A stretch of DNA of 64,000 nucleotides from Pseudonocardia sp. T1-2H. GTDB lineage: Bacteria > Actinomycetota > Actinomycetes > Mycobacteriales > Pseudonocardiaceae. Positions within the stretch are counted from its first letter, which is position 1. Every line of letters begins with the position of its first letter. Shown one piece after another: positions 56,377 through 64,000 of this stretch. The position numbers and the translations under genes were made by a program. The notes beneath the pieces were generated by a model, which was not told where the DNA came from, searched no databases, and saw only the letters and a program-made list of their open reading frames with translations. The stretch spans positions 6,076,001 through 6,140,000 of the forward strand of contig NZ_JBBPCL010000001.1 in the NCBI RefSeq assembly GCF_038039215.1. The letters are read 5' to 3'.

Positions 56377-57192
56377 ATGATCGTGGTGACCGGCGTGACC
56401 GGCAATCTCGGGCGCGTCGTCGTCGAGGACCTGCTGACCAGGGTCCCCGCCGACCAGCTCGCCGCCGTGGCACGCACTCCGGAGAAGGCCGCGGACCTGA
56501 CGGAGCGCGGCGTCGACGTCCGCGCCGGGGACTACGACGACCCGGCGAGCCTCGAGGCCGCGTTCGCGGGTGCGGACGTCGTCCTACTCGTCTCGTCGCC
56601 GGACGTCACCCCGGGCACCCGGGCCCGGCAGCACGGGAACGCCATCACCGCGGCGAAGGCCGCCGGCATCGGGCGGATCGTCTACACGAGCGCGATCAAG
56701 GCGGACAGCGGTCCGGGTTTCCTCGCCGACCACGCCGCGACGGAGGCGCTGCTGCGGGAGTCCGGGCTCACCAGCACGGTGCTCCGCAACAGCTTCTACT
56801 CCGACTTCTTCGTCAACCCGGGAGTGGTGAAGGCGGCGGTCGACGCCGGCGAGGTGACCTCCGCGGACGACGGAAAGGCCCTCAACACCGCGACGATCAG
56901 GGACTTCGGGCTCGCCGCCTCCGCCGTGCTGACGGGCGGCGGCCACGACGACGCGGTCTACGAGCTGCGGGGCCCGCTGTGGACCTACGACGAGCTCGCC
57001 GCCACGATCTCCGAGGAGTCCGGGGCGACGGTCGTGCACCGGGAGATCCCGCTCGCCGAGGCCGGCGAGGGCGCGTTCGTCGCACAGCTCGTCGGCGACG
57101 GGTTCTTCGCCGAGCCGTCGGACGACCTGGAGAAGCTGCTCGGCCGCCCCGCGACGGGGATCCGCGAGCTCGTCCGTTCCGCTCTCGCCTGA
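56377..57192 (+). CDS. NAD(P)H-binding quinone oxidoreductase, QorB-like (NmrA/atypical SDR)
   Basis: 271-aa atypical SDR. It starts MIVVTGVTGNLGRVVVEDLL (dinucleotide motif GxxGxxG) and continues DVVLLVSSPDVTPGTRARQH, then IGRIVYTSAIKAD and VLRNSFYSDFF, close to E. coli QorB and related NmrA-type reductases. Likely reduces quinones with NADPH when the Cys regulator next door is oxidised. GAGGAGAGG lies before ATG 56377. Confidence 0.85.
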   Translation: MIVVTGVTGNLGRVVVEDLLTRVPADQLAAVARTPEKAADLTERGVDVRAGDYDDPASLEAAFAGADVVLLVSSPDVTPGTRARQHGNAITAAKAAGIGRIVYTSAIKADSGPGFLADHAATEALLRESGLTSTVLRNSFYSDFFVNPGVVKAAVDAGEVTSADDGKALNTATIRDFGLAASAVLTGGGHDDAVYELRGPLWTYDELAATISEESGATVVHREIPLAEAGEGAFVAQLVGDGFFAEPSDDLEKLLGRPATGIRELVRSALA

Positions 57193-57196
57193 GGCA

Positions 57197-57246
57197 CCCT
57201 CGTGCGCGGAGAACGTCGCCGGAACAACGTTGTCCGCGCACGGGGG
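57197..57246. repeat. Palindromic repeat family A, copy between qorB-like and fadD-like genes
   Basis: CCCTCGTGCGCGGA (57197-57210) and TCCGCGCACGGGGG (57233-57246) pair with one mismatch around GAACGTCGCCGGAACAACGT. It lies in the 60-nt gap between two convergent stop codons, the position of a bidirectional terminator. Confidence 0.75.
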
Positions 57247-57252
57247 TCGGGC

Positions 57253-58869
57253 TCACGTGGCGAGGTCGGCGTGCTCCACCCGGAGGTCCTTCTTGAGGAT
57301 CTTGCCGCTGGGGTTCTTCGGCAGGGACTCCGCGAACACGACGTACTTGGGCCGCTTGTACCCGGCGAGCACCTCGCGCGCATGCGCGTCGACCTGTTCC
57401 TTCGTCAGGGTGACGCCCTGCTTCGGCACGACGACCGCGGTCACGGCCTCGATCCAGTGTGGGTGGCTGATCCCGAACACGGCGACCTCGGCGACCCCGT
57501 CGAGCAGGTAGATCGCCTCCTCGACCTCCCGGCTGGCGACGTTCTCACCGCCGGTCTTGATCATGTCCTTCTTGCGGTCGACGACGGACAGGTAGCCGTT
57601 CTCGTCGATGATCCCCAGGTCGCCGGAGTGGAACCAGCCGTTCCGGAACGCCGCGGCCGTCTTCTCCTCGTCGCCGAAGTAGCCCAGCGCGGCATGCGGG
57701 CTGCGGTGCACGATCTCGCCCACCTCGCCCGGGGGGACCTGCTCGTCGTTGTCGTCGACGACGCGGGTCTCGACGTTCAGCGACGCCCGCCCGGCCGATC
57801 CGGCGTGCGGGAGCTGCTCGTGCGGACGCAGGATCGTGGCGAGCGGGGACATCTCGGTCTGCCCGTAGAAGTTCCAGAACTGCACGTCGGGCAGGCGCCG
57901 GGACAGCTCGCGGAGCACCTCGACGGGCATCGCGGACGCCCCGTAGTAGCCCTTGCGCAGGCTCGAGAGGTCCCGGGTGTCGAAGTCGGGGTGGCGCAGC
58001 AGGGAGATCCACACCGTCGGCGGGCAGAACAGCTTCGTGACCTTCTCCCGCTCGACCGTCGCCAGGAGCGTCGCAGGGTCCGGGCCGGGCAGGATGATGC
58101 TGGTCGCGCCCAGATAGACGTCGACGGAGAAGAAGCAGTCCAGCTGCGCGCAGTGGTACATCGGCAGCGTGTGGACCTCGACGTCGTCGACGCTCATGCC
58201 GCCGTCGACGGTGCAGGAGACGTACTGCGCGATCAACGACCGGCTCGACAGCATGACGCCCTTGGGCCGGGACTCGGTGCCGGAGGTGTACATCAGCCGG
58301 AGCGGGTCGTCGTCGGCCACCAGGACCCGGGGCGACGACGGGTCGCCGGCGTCGATCCAGGAGTCGACGTCCTCCCAGCCGTCCGGGGCACCGCCGCCGG
58401 TCAGGGGGATCGAGCCGCGCAGGCCGTCGGTGAGGCCGGCGCCCGAGAGGGCCTTCTCCGCGGTGGGGACCAGGGCGTCCTCCGCGACCATCCCGACCGC
58501 GCCGGAGTGCCCGAGGATGAACGCGATCTCCTCCGCGCCGAGCATGAAGTTGACCGGGACCAGCACCACGCCGAGCTTCGCGGTGGCGAAGACGAGCACC
58601 GCGTACTGCCAGGAGTTGTGGCTGAGCAGCGCCAGCCGGTCCCCCTTGGCCAGCCCGCGGTCCGCGAGGGCGTGGGCGCAGCGGTTCACCGCGACGTCGA
58701 ACTCGGCGAAGGTCACCCGGCGCTCGCCCGCGACCACGGCGAGCTTGTCCGGGTAGCGCAGCGCGGTACGGCGCAGCAGGTCGCCGACCGAGTGCTGGCG
58801 CGCACGGGCGATCGACTCGGCGGTGGCGGGGGTGAAGGGCACGACGTCGGACACGCCCGAATACTGCAC
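57253..58869 (-). CDS. Fatty-acyl-CoA synthetase / AMP-dependent ligase (FadD-type)
   Basis: 538-aa adenylate-forming ligase. The AMP-binding P-loop is LMYTSGTESRPKGVML, with FWNFYGQTEMSP (A5), WFHSGDLGIID (A7), VDRKKDMIKTGGENV (hinge and A8) and the catalytic Lys in PKNPSGKILKKDLR (A10). Activates a carboxylic acid to its CoA thioester using ATP. The specific acid is not evident. It is monocistronic and convergent with the QorB-like gene. Confidence 0.9.
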   Translation of the reverse strand: MQYSGVSDVVPFTPATAESIARARQHSVGDLLRRTALRYPDKLAVVAGERRVTFAEFDVAVNRCAHALADRGLAKGDRLALLSHNSWQYAVLVFATAKLGVVLVPVNFMLGAEEIAFILGHSGAVGMVAEDALVPTAEKALSGAGLTDGLRGSIPLTGGGAPDGWEDVDSWIDAGDPSSPRVLVADDDPLRLMYTSGTESRPKGVMLSSRSLIAQYVSCTVDGGMSVDDVEVHTLPMYHCAQLDCFFSVDVYLGATSIILPGPDPATLLATVEREKVTKLFCPPTVWISLLRHPDFDTRDLSSLRKGYYGASAMPVEVLRELSRRLPDVQFWNFYGQTEMSPLATILRPHEQLPHAGSAGRASLNVETRVVDDNDEQVPPGEVGEIVHRSPHAALGYFGDEEKTAAAFRNGWFHSGDLGIIDENGYLSVVDRKKDMIKTGGENVASREVEEAIYLLDGVAEVAVFGISHPHWIEAVTAVVVPKQGVTLTKEQVDAHAREVLAGYKRPKYVVFAESLPKNPSGKILKKDLRVEHADLAT

Positions 58870-58914
58870 AACGGCCGAGCGGTTGGCCAGACCGTCCTGC
58901 GAGGCCGGACGACC

Positions 58915-59685
58915 TCACGCCGTGGTCAGGATCCGCGGGCCGTCCTCGGTGATCGCGATCGTGTGCTCCGCGTGCGCGGCCCGGGATCCGTCCGCCGTGC
59001 GCAGGGTCCAGCCGTCCGGGTCGTGCCGGTAGGCGTCCGTGCCGCCCGCGATCAACATCGGCTCGATCGCGATGACCAGCCCGGGGCGCAGGATCAGCCC
59101 GCGCCCGGCCGTCGCCTCGTTGGGGACGTGCGGCTCCTCGTGCATCGACCGGCCGACACCGTGCCCACCGTGGTCGGCCAGCATCCCGTAGCCCGCACCT
59201 CGCGCGACCCGGGCGATCGCGTGTCCGACGTCGCCGAGCCGGGCGCCCGGGACCGCCGCGGCGATGCCCGCGGCGAGCGAGCGCTCCGTCGCCTCGACCA
59301 GGGCCAGGTCGCCGGGGTCCGCCGGTGCGCCGACGACCATGCTGAACGCCGCGTCCGCACACCAGCCGTTCAGATGGACGGCGCAGTCGACGCTGAGCAG
59401 GTCCCCCGCCCGGAGCTTCGTGCGGCCGGGGATTCCGTGCACCACGGCGTCGTTGACGCTCACGCAGAGCACGCCCGGGTACGGCATCGGCGCCCAGCGC
59501 GGGTGGTAGCCGAGAAAGCTCGGCCGCACCCCGGCCTCGCGCATCAGCCGGTGGGCCAGCCGGTCCAGGTCGGCCGTGCGCACACCCGGCGCGGCCGCCT
59601 CACGCACCGCGGCGAGGATGTCGTGGACGACGGTGCCGGCCGCGTCGACGGCGTCGACCTCGGTACGGGTCTTCATCTCGATCAC
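58915..59685 (-). CDS. map: Type I methionine aminopeptidase
   Basis: 256-aa metalloprotease that removes the N-terminal Met from new proteins. Metal ligands are seen as Asp in LSVDCAVHL, Asp in GWCADAAFS, His in GHGVGRSMHEEPHVPN, Glu in VIAIEPML and Glu in AAHAEHTIAI. GTG 59685 is chosen because TATAGT ends exactly 6 nt upstream, consistent with a leaderless transcript. Actinobacteria often have a second map near the secY/adk region, so this is probably a second copy. It is divergent from a small XRE regulator. Confidence 0.9.
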   Translation of the reverse strand: MIEMKTRTEVDAVDAAGTVVHDILAAVREAAAPGVRTADLDRLAHRLMREAGVRPSFLGYHPRWAPMPYPGVLCVSVNDAVVHGIPGRTKLRAGDLLSVDCAVHLNGWCADAAFSMVVGAPADPGDLALVEATERSLAAGIAAAVPGARLGDVGHAIARVARGAGYGMLADHGGHGVGRSMHEEPHVPNEATAGRGLILRPGLVIAIEPMLIAGGTDAYRHDPDGWTLRTADGSRAAHAEHTIAITEDGPRILTTA

Positions 59686-59691
59686 GCGATA

Positions 59692-59710
59692 ACTATACCG
59701 GTATTACTAT
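59692..59710. promoter_or_regulatory. Shared operator and two facing -10 elements for map and XRE
   Basis: The palindrome ATACCGGTAT (59695-59704) is flanked by TATAGT (minus strand, 59697-59692) and TACTAT (plus, 59705-59710). Each hexamer ends exactly 6 nt before its start codon (GTG 59685, ATG 59717), the spacing of leaderless actinobacterial transcripts. A repressor at the palindrome would block both. Confidence 0.75.
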
Positions 59711-59716
59711 TCGGGC

Positions 59717-59977
59717 ATGGTGCGCATCCCGCTGACCCCCGCCGACCGCGAGCGCGGGGAGCGGCTCGGCGCCGTCCTGCGCGGGGCCCGAGGGGAGCGC
59801 AGCATCGGCGAGGTCGCGGCCCTCGCCGGCATCTCCGCCGAGACGCTCCGGAAGATCGAGACGGGACGCATCCCCACCCCGGCGTTCTTCACCGTCGCCG
59901 CGCTCGCCGCCGTCCTCGACCTGTCCCTCGATCGACTCTCGGGCGCCACCGAGGCGGTCCGAACAGGGAGAACCTAG
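59717..59977 (+). CDS. XRE-family helix-turn-helix regulator
   Basis: 86-aa regulator made almost entirely of one Cro/C1-type HTH: LGAVLRGARGERSIGEVAAL then AGISAETLRKIETGRIPTPA and AALAAVLDLSLDRL. No effector domain is present. The start ATG 59717 is placed 6 nt after a -10-like TACTAT. It probably binds the ATACCGGTAT palindrome and controls itself and map. Confidence 0.85.
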   Translation: MVRIPLTPADRERGERLGAVLRGARGERSIGEVAALAGISAETLRKIETGRIPTPAFFTVAALAAVLDLSLDRLSGATEAVRTGRT

Positions 59978-60030
59978 ACTTCCGATCACCGGTGGCCGAT
60001 CGTCACCGTCTGCCACCCCCGGAGGTCCGT

Positions 60031-62331
60031 GTGTCCACCCCACCCATCGATCCGCCCGTGGACGCCGAGGAGGCGAACCTCGCGGTCGGCAAGCAGAAGC
60101 GCGCCGCCGCCGGCCTCCCCGCGGTCCGGGTGAGCCTCACCCGGGCGGTCAGGCAGATGGGGGTCGCGAAGACCGCCCGGAACCTGCTGAAGCTCAACCA
60201 GGCCGAGGGTTTCGACTGCATGAGCTGCGCGTGGCCGGACCCGTCGCCGGAGCACCGGCACACCGCGGAGTTCTGCGAGAACGGCGCGAAGGCCGTCGCG
60301 TGGGAGGGCACCCGCTCGCGGGTGGACCGCGAGTTCTTCCGCGCCCATCCGGTGTCGGACCTGCAGACGCGCACCGAGTACTGGCTGGAGAAGCAGGGCC
60401 GGCTCACCGAGCCGATGGTCCGCCGCCCCGGTGGGACGCACTACGAGCCGCTGAGCTGGGAGGACGCTTTCTCGATCATCGGCGCGGAGCTCACCGCCCT
60501 GGACAGCCCGGACGAGGCGCTCTTCTACACCTCCGGGCGGGCGTCGAACGAGGCGGCGTTCGTCTACCAGCTCTTCGCCCGCGCGTTCGGCACGAACAAC
60601 CTGCCGGACTGCTCGAACATGTGCCACGAGTCGACGTCCGTGGGCCTGGCCGAGACGATCGGGATCGGCAAGGGCTCGGTATCGCTGCAGGACCTGCACG
60701 AGGCCGAGCTGATCGTCATCTCCGGGCAGAACCCCGGCACGAACCACCCGCGCATGCTCTCCGCGCTGGAGATCGCGAAGAAGAACGGGGCGAAGATCCT
60801 CGCGATCAACCCGCTGCGCGAGGCCGGGCTGCTCAAGTTCGACAACCCGCAGAACGCGCGCGGCCTGACCGGCCTGGGCACGGACCTGGCGGACCGGTTC
60901 CTGCAGATCCGTTCGGACGGAGACCTGGCGCTGTGGCAGGCGTTCGGGCTGCTCCTGCTCGAGGCCGAGGACCGCACCCCGGGCACCGTCGCGGACCGGG
61001 ACTTCATCTCCCGCCACACCCTCGGGTACACCGAGTGGGAGAAGAACGTCCGCAACCTGGACAAGCAGAAGGTGCTGGAGGCGACCGGGCTCGAGTGGTC
61101 GGAGATCGAGGCCGCGGCGGACATGCTGCTCGCCTCGAAGCGCACCGTGCACTGCTGGGCGATGGGTATCACCCAGCACCGCAACGCCGTCGCGACGATC
61201 AAGGAGTTCGTCAACGTCGCACTGTTCCAGGGCATGATCGGCAAGCCCGGCGCCGGGCTGTGCCCGGTCCGCGGCCACTCCAACGTCCAGGGCGACCGGA
61301 CGATGGGGATCTGGGAGAAGGCCCCGGACACCTTCCTGGACGCCCTGGGCGCGGAGTTCGGTTTCGAACCCCCGCGCGAGCACGGCCACGACGCCGTGGC
61401 GTCGGTCCAGGCCCTGCGCGACGGCAGGGCGAAGGTCTTCATCGGGCTCGGCGGGAACTTCGTCGCGGCGATGTCGGACACGGCGGTCACCGAGGCCGCC
61501 ATGCGCAAGGCGTCGCTGACCGTGCACGTCTCCACGAAGCTCAACCGCTCGCACGTCACCACCGGCAGGACGGCGCTGATCCTGCCGACGCTGGGTCGCA
61601 CCGAGCGCGACCTCACCGGCGGGCGCGAGCAGCGCGTCACGGTGGAGGACTCGATGTCGGCGGTACACGCCTCCCGCGGCCGGGCGACGCCGGCGAGTCC
61701 GATGCTGCGCTCCGAGGTCGACATCATCTGCGGTATCGCCCGCGCCACCCTCGGGGAGCGCCACGACATCCCGTGGGCGGAGTTCGCGCAGGACTACGAC
61801 GCCATCCGGCGACGGATCGGCCGGGTCGTCCCGGGCTGCGAGGCCTACGCGGACAAGATCGAGCTGCGCGGCGGGTTCGTCCTGCCCCACCCGCCACGGG
61901 ACACCCGCACCTTTCCCACGAAGGAGAAGAAGGCGATCTTCTCGGTCAGCCCGGTCGAGGTCACCTCGGTGCCCGAGGGCCGGCTGGTCCTGCAGACCCT
62001 GCGCAGCCACGACCAGTTCAACACCACGATCTACGGACTCGACGACCGCTACCGCGGCATCCACTCCGGACGTCGCGTCGTGTTCGTCTCCGCGGCGGAC
62101 CTGAACGAGCTGGGGTTCCGGGACGGGGACACGGTGAACCTCGTCAGTGAGTGGGAGGACGGCGTGACCCGGCGCGCGGACGCGTTCCGGCTCGTCGAGT
62201 ACTCCACCCCGAAGGGCTGCATCGCCGCCTACTACCCGGAGACCAACCCGCTGATCCCGTTGGAGTCGCAGGCGATCGCGAGCGGCACCCCGACGTCGAA
62301 GTGGGTCGTCGTCCGGTTCGAACGCGCCTGA
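60031..62331 (+). CDS. FdhF/YdeP family molybdopterin oxidoreductase
   Basis: 766-aa molybdoenzyme related to the catalytic chain of formate dehydrogenase-H. N-terminal cysteines C63, C66 and C82 (DCMSCAWPDP, AEFCENGAK) are the reduced cluster-like motif of the YdeP branch. SNMCHESTSVGL places C198 where FDH has selenocysteine, the probable Mo ligand. Cofactor-binding segments are SGQNPGTNHPRM, GLGGNFVAAMSD and HVTTGRTALILPTLGRTE. There is no Tat signal, so it is cytosolic. GTG 60031 has GGAGG upstream; the frame is open far upstream but that part is antisense to real genes. Physiological reaction unknown. Confidence 0.88.
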   Translation: MSTPPIDPPVDAEEANLAVGKQKRAAAGLPAVRVSLTRAVRQMGVAKTARNLLKLNQAEGFDCMSCAWPDPSPEHRHTAEFCENGAKAVAWEGTRSRVDREFFRAHPVSDLQTRTEYWLEKQGRLTEPMVRRPGGTHYEPLSWEDAFSIIGAELTALDSPDEALFYTSGRASNEAAFVYQLFARAFGTNNLPDCSNMCHESTSVGLAETIGIGKGSVSLQDLHEAELIVISGQNPGTNHPRMLSALEIAKKNGAKILAINPLREAGLLKFDNPQNARGLTGLGTDLADRFLQIRSDGDLALWQAFGLLLLEAEDRTPGTVADRDFISRHTLGYTEWEKNVRNLDKQKVLEATGLEWSEIEAAADMLLASKRTVHCWAMGITQHRNAVATIKEFVNVALFQGMIGKPGAGLCPVRGHSNVQGDRTMGIWEKAPDTFLDALGAEFGFEPPREHGHDAVASVQALRDGRAKVFIGLGGNFVAAMSDTAVTEAAMRKASLTVHVSTKLNRSHVTTGRTALILPTLGRTERDLTGGREQRVTVEDSMSAVHASRGRATPASPMLRSEVDIICGIARATLGERHDIPWAEFAQDYDAIRRRIGRVVPGCEAYADKIELRGGFVLPHPPRDTRTFPTKEKKAIFSVSPVEVTSVPEGRLVLQTLRSHDQFNTTIYGLDDRYRGIHSGRRVVFVSAADLNELGFRDGDTVNLVSEWEDGVTRRADAFRLVEYSTPKGCIAAYYPETNPLIPLESQAIASGTPTSKWVVVRFERA

Positions 62332-62344
62332 TCCCCGTCGTTCC

Positions 62345-62381
62345 GAAGCGGCGTTCCGGCATTCGGCCGGGACGCCGCTTC
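62345..62381 (+). terminator. Terminator-like hairpin after the molybdoenzyme gene
   Basis: GAAGCGGCGT (62345-62354) pairs perfectly with ACGCCGCTTC (62372-62381) around a GC-rich loop, 13 nt past the stop codon. No T tract follows, as is common in this group. The rest of the 337-nt gap up to 62668 shows no gene; it is somewhat AT-richer (GGGAAATATGACG, ACAACGTCACCGCTACTC) without a clear motif. Confidence 0.65.
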
Positions 62382-62668
62382 ACGCGTCTGCACACCATTG
62401 CCCGGCGCCGCGTCCGCATTCCTCGACCCGCAGTGCCCGATGCACGGGGTCGGGAAATATGACGCCGGCCCATTCTTCGCGGCACACCCCGGGTGTCCGA
62501 GCGAAACAACGTCACCGCTACTCCGTGCGCATGAAATCGCGTCGCGGGCCGAACCGGTAGTCCGTCGTCGCAGAAGCGACCCGCGATACCGCGTCCCGAT
62601 TCTGTGTTCCCGTCGGGTTGAGCGAGAATGCAGGTTGGTAATCCCGTATTCGTGTGTGCGGGAGCGGG

Positions 62669-63574
62669 CTACCGGAGGCGGAGAGCGACCTTGCCGCGCG
62701 TGTGGCCGTGCTCCACCGCCGCCAGGGCGGCGCCCGCGTCCTCGAAGGGCCGGACGTCCGTGACGTGCGGGGTGAGCTCCCCGGCCGCGACGAGGCGGGC
62801 CAGCTCGGTCAGGACGGCGGTGCTGCGGTCCCGGACCACCTCGCCGCCACCGAGCTCCTTGGCCAGTTCCTTGTCCGCCACCGAGCGGACGCGGGAACGG
62901 TCCCCGGCCAGGACCGCGACCGTGCGCAGGGCCTCGCCCCCGACCAGGTCGAACACCGCGTCGACGCCCCCGGGCGCGGCCTCGCGGATCCGCTCGGTGA
63001 CCCCGGGCCCGTAGGCCACCGGGGTGGCGCCGTAGGAGGCGATCAGATCGTGCTTCGCCGGGCCGGCGGTTCCCACCACGACCAGGCCGCGGGCCCGGGC
63101 GAGCTGCACCGCCGCGATGCCGACCCCGCCACCGGCCCCGTTCACCACCAGGGTGGCTCCGGCCGGGAGGGCCAGGCCGGTGAGGGCGTCGTGGGCGGTA
63201 CCGGCCGCGACGGGGAGCACCGCGGCGTCCTCGGGGGAGACGCCGTCGGGGCGGTGCGCCGCGAACGAGGCCGTGACCAGCGCGAGCTCCGCCCAGCCGC
63301 CGACCATCCCGGGACAGCCGCCGAAGACCTCGTCGCCGACCGCGAAGCCGTCGACGTCGGGTCCGACCTGCTCGACGGTCCCCGCGACCTCCCGGCCCAG
63401 CACCGCCGGACCCGCGACGCCGTAGGAACCCTCGCGGAGCTTCCAGTCCCCCGGGTTCACCCCGGCCGCCCGCACCCGGACCAGCAGCTCGCCGGGGCCG
63501 GGGGTAGGCACTCCGACGTCGAGGAAGGCCTCGTTCTCGGGCCCGCCGACCGTCGTGAAGCCGTACGCCCTCAT
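62669..63574 (-). CDS. MDR-family NADP-dependent quinone/enone oxidoreductase
   Basis: 301-aa zinc-free medium-chain reductase. GVNPGDWKLREG, VLGREVAGTVEQVG and the Rossmann motif VVNGAGGGVGIAAVQLAR are typical of quinone oxidoreductases. VDAVFDLVGGEALR and the C-terminal HTRGKVALRLR complete the fold. ATG 63574 overlaps the stop of the upstream aminotransferase (ATGA), so the two are co-translated. Substrate unknown. Confidence 0.87.
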   Translation of the reverse strand: MRAYGFTTVGGPENEAFLDVGVPTPGPGELLVRVRAAGVNPGDWKLREGSYGVAGPAVLGREVAGTVEQVGPDVDGFAVGDEVFGGCPGMVGGWAELALVTASFAAHRPDGVSPEDAAVLPVAAGTAHDALTGLALPAGATLVVNGAGGGVGIAAVQLARARGLVVVGTAGPAKHDLIASYGATPVAYGPGVTERIREAAPGGVDAVFDLVGGEALRTVAVLAGDRSRVRSVADKELAKELGGGEVVRDRSTAVLTELARLVAAGELTPHVTDVRPFEDAGAALAAVEHGHTRGKVALRLR

Positions 63575-64000
63575 GCCTCCAGCGCCTTCCGCAGGTTCGC
63601 CAACCGGGACACGGCCTCGGCCAGCACCTCGTCCCTCTTGCAGAACGCGAACCGCACCAGCGTCCGCCCCAGGTCCGGGTCCGCGCAGAACACGGACACC
63701 GGGACCGCGGCGACGCCGACCAGGTCGGGTAGCCGCCAGCAGAACTCCGCCCCGTCCGCCACCCCCAGCGGTGCGACGTCGGTGACCACGAAGTACGTCC
63801 CGGACGACGGGTACACGGTGAGCCCGGCGGCCCGGAGCCCCGCGGAGAGCAGGTCCCGCTTGCCCTGCAGGCCCGACGCCAGGTCGTCGTAGAAGGAGTC
63901 CGGCAGGGCCAGCGCGTTCGCGATCGCGGGCTGGAACGGCGCCCCGCTCACGTAGGTCAGGAACTGCTTCGCGGCCCGCACCGACGCGAGCAGCTCGGCG
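63571..64000 (-). CDS. Pyridoxal-phosphate aminotransferase class I/II, C-terminal part (runs off window)
   Basis: About 142 C-terminal residues of a fold-type I aminotransferase. The visible part begins AELLASVRAAKQFLTYVSGAPFQ and contains the small-domain segments YPSSGTYFVVTDVAPLG and PVSVFCADP, then LVRFAFCKRDEVLAEAV, where the Arg of VRFAF is the alpha-carboxylate-binding residue. The pattern resembles DapC/kynurenine-aminotransferase-like enzymes. The PLP lysine lies outside the window. Confidence 0.85.
   Translation of the reverse strand, partial: AELLASVRAAKQFLTYVSGAPFQPAIANALALPDSFYDDLASGLQGKRDLLSAGLRAAGLTVYPSSGTYFVVTDVAPLGVADGAEFCWRLPDLVGVAAVPVSVFCADPDLGRTLVRFAFCKRDEVLAEAVSRLANLRKALEA

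Noticed and set aside
57202..60030. Long open frame running into the molybdoenzyme from 57202
   Set aside because: It is antisense to the fadD-like and map genes, and its composition (Arg, Asp, Val, Gln-rich, no domain) is the usual shadow of high-GC coding DNA. The real protein starts at GTG 60031.

Overview
The window is high-GC actinobacterial DNA with very strong G/C bias at third codon positions. Gene content points to a Pseudonocardia-like member of the Pseudonocardiales. The order ppa / dacB / zinc protease / tilS / hpt matches the mycobacterial Rv3628-Rv3624c block, accD1-accA1-fadE matches Rv2502c-Rv2500c, and htdX-fabG4-fadA2 matches Rv0241c-Rv0243. Genus assignment is inference. 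I see no rRNA, tRNA, CRISPR array, transposase or integrase.

Layout. 1-8 kb: hpt (partial), tilS, a DUF2342 zinc protease, dacB, ppa, then a MarR / thiolase / MaoC group and a MEDS-domain sensor ATPase. 8-12.7 kb: MDR reductase, SirB1-like protein, surE, two unknown small proteins and a GNAT. 12.8-21 kb: a branched-chain acyl-CoA block (acyl-CoA dehydrogenase, biotin carboxylase and carboxyltransferase subunits), a convergent response regulator/histidine kinase pair, and a TetR whose probable operator occurs at both ends of the block. 21-24 kb: a P1B-type metal ATPase and an SDR. 24-32.6 kb: a complete fructose PTS (EI, DeoR regulator, FruK, IIA, IIBC, HPr), then PEP carboxylase. 32.7-47.2 kb: a ROK repressor divergent from a tightly packed 13-kb catabolic operon. 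It holds a sugar ABC transporter, a Gfo/Idh/MocA dehydrogenase, three TIM-barrel isomerase-like proteins, and duplicated copies of an agarase-like protein, an Asp-nucleophile alpha/beta hydrolase and a mycofactocin-type SDR. 47.2-55 kb: a membrane class III nucleotide cyclase and the htdX-fabG4-fadA2 / TetR / acyl-CoA-oxidase lipid locus. 55-64 kb: HAD phosphatase, HxlR/QorB pair, acyl-CoA ligase, a Map/XRE pair with facing leaderless promoters, a YdeP-type molybdoenzyme, an MDR reductase and a partial aminotransferase.

How parts work together. The PTS locus imports and phosphorylates fructose, FruK makes fructose-1,6-bisphosphate, and PEP carboxylase next door draws on the same PEP pool. The 34-47 kb operon looks like uptake of a glycoside followed by oxidation of the sugar ring, isomerase- or lyase-type steps on TIM-barrel enzymes, hydrolysis, and oxidation of the released part by mycofactocin-dependent dehydrogenases. 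It is the best candidate for an undescribed pathway, and its substrate cannot be read from sequence.

Two sequence-level features stand out. Six genes (tilS, thiolase, histidine kinase, ABC permease, one TIM barrel, fabG4) each carry a single-base frameshift, mostly at or near short G/C runs, which suggests consensus errors more than biology. Several families of short palindromic repeats occur. One sits just past stop codons of three genes, and a relative is translated in frame inside the biotin carboxylase gene.
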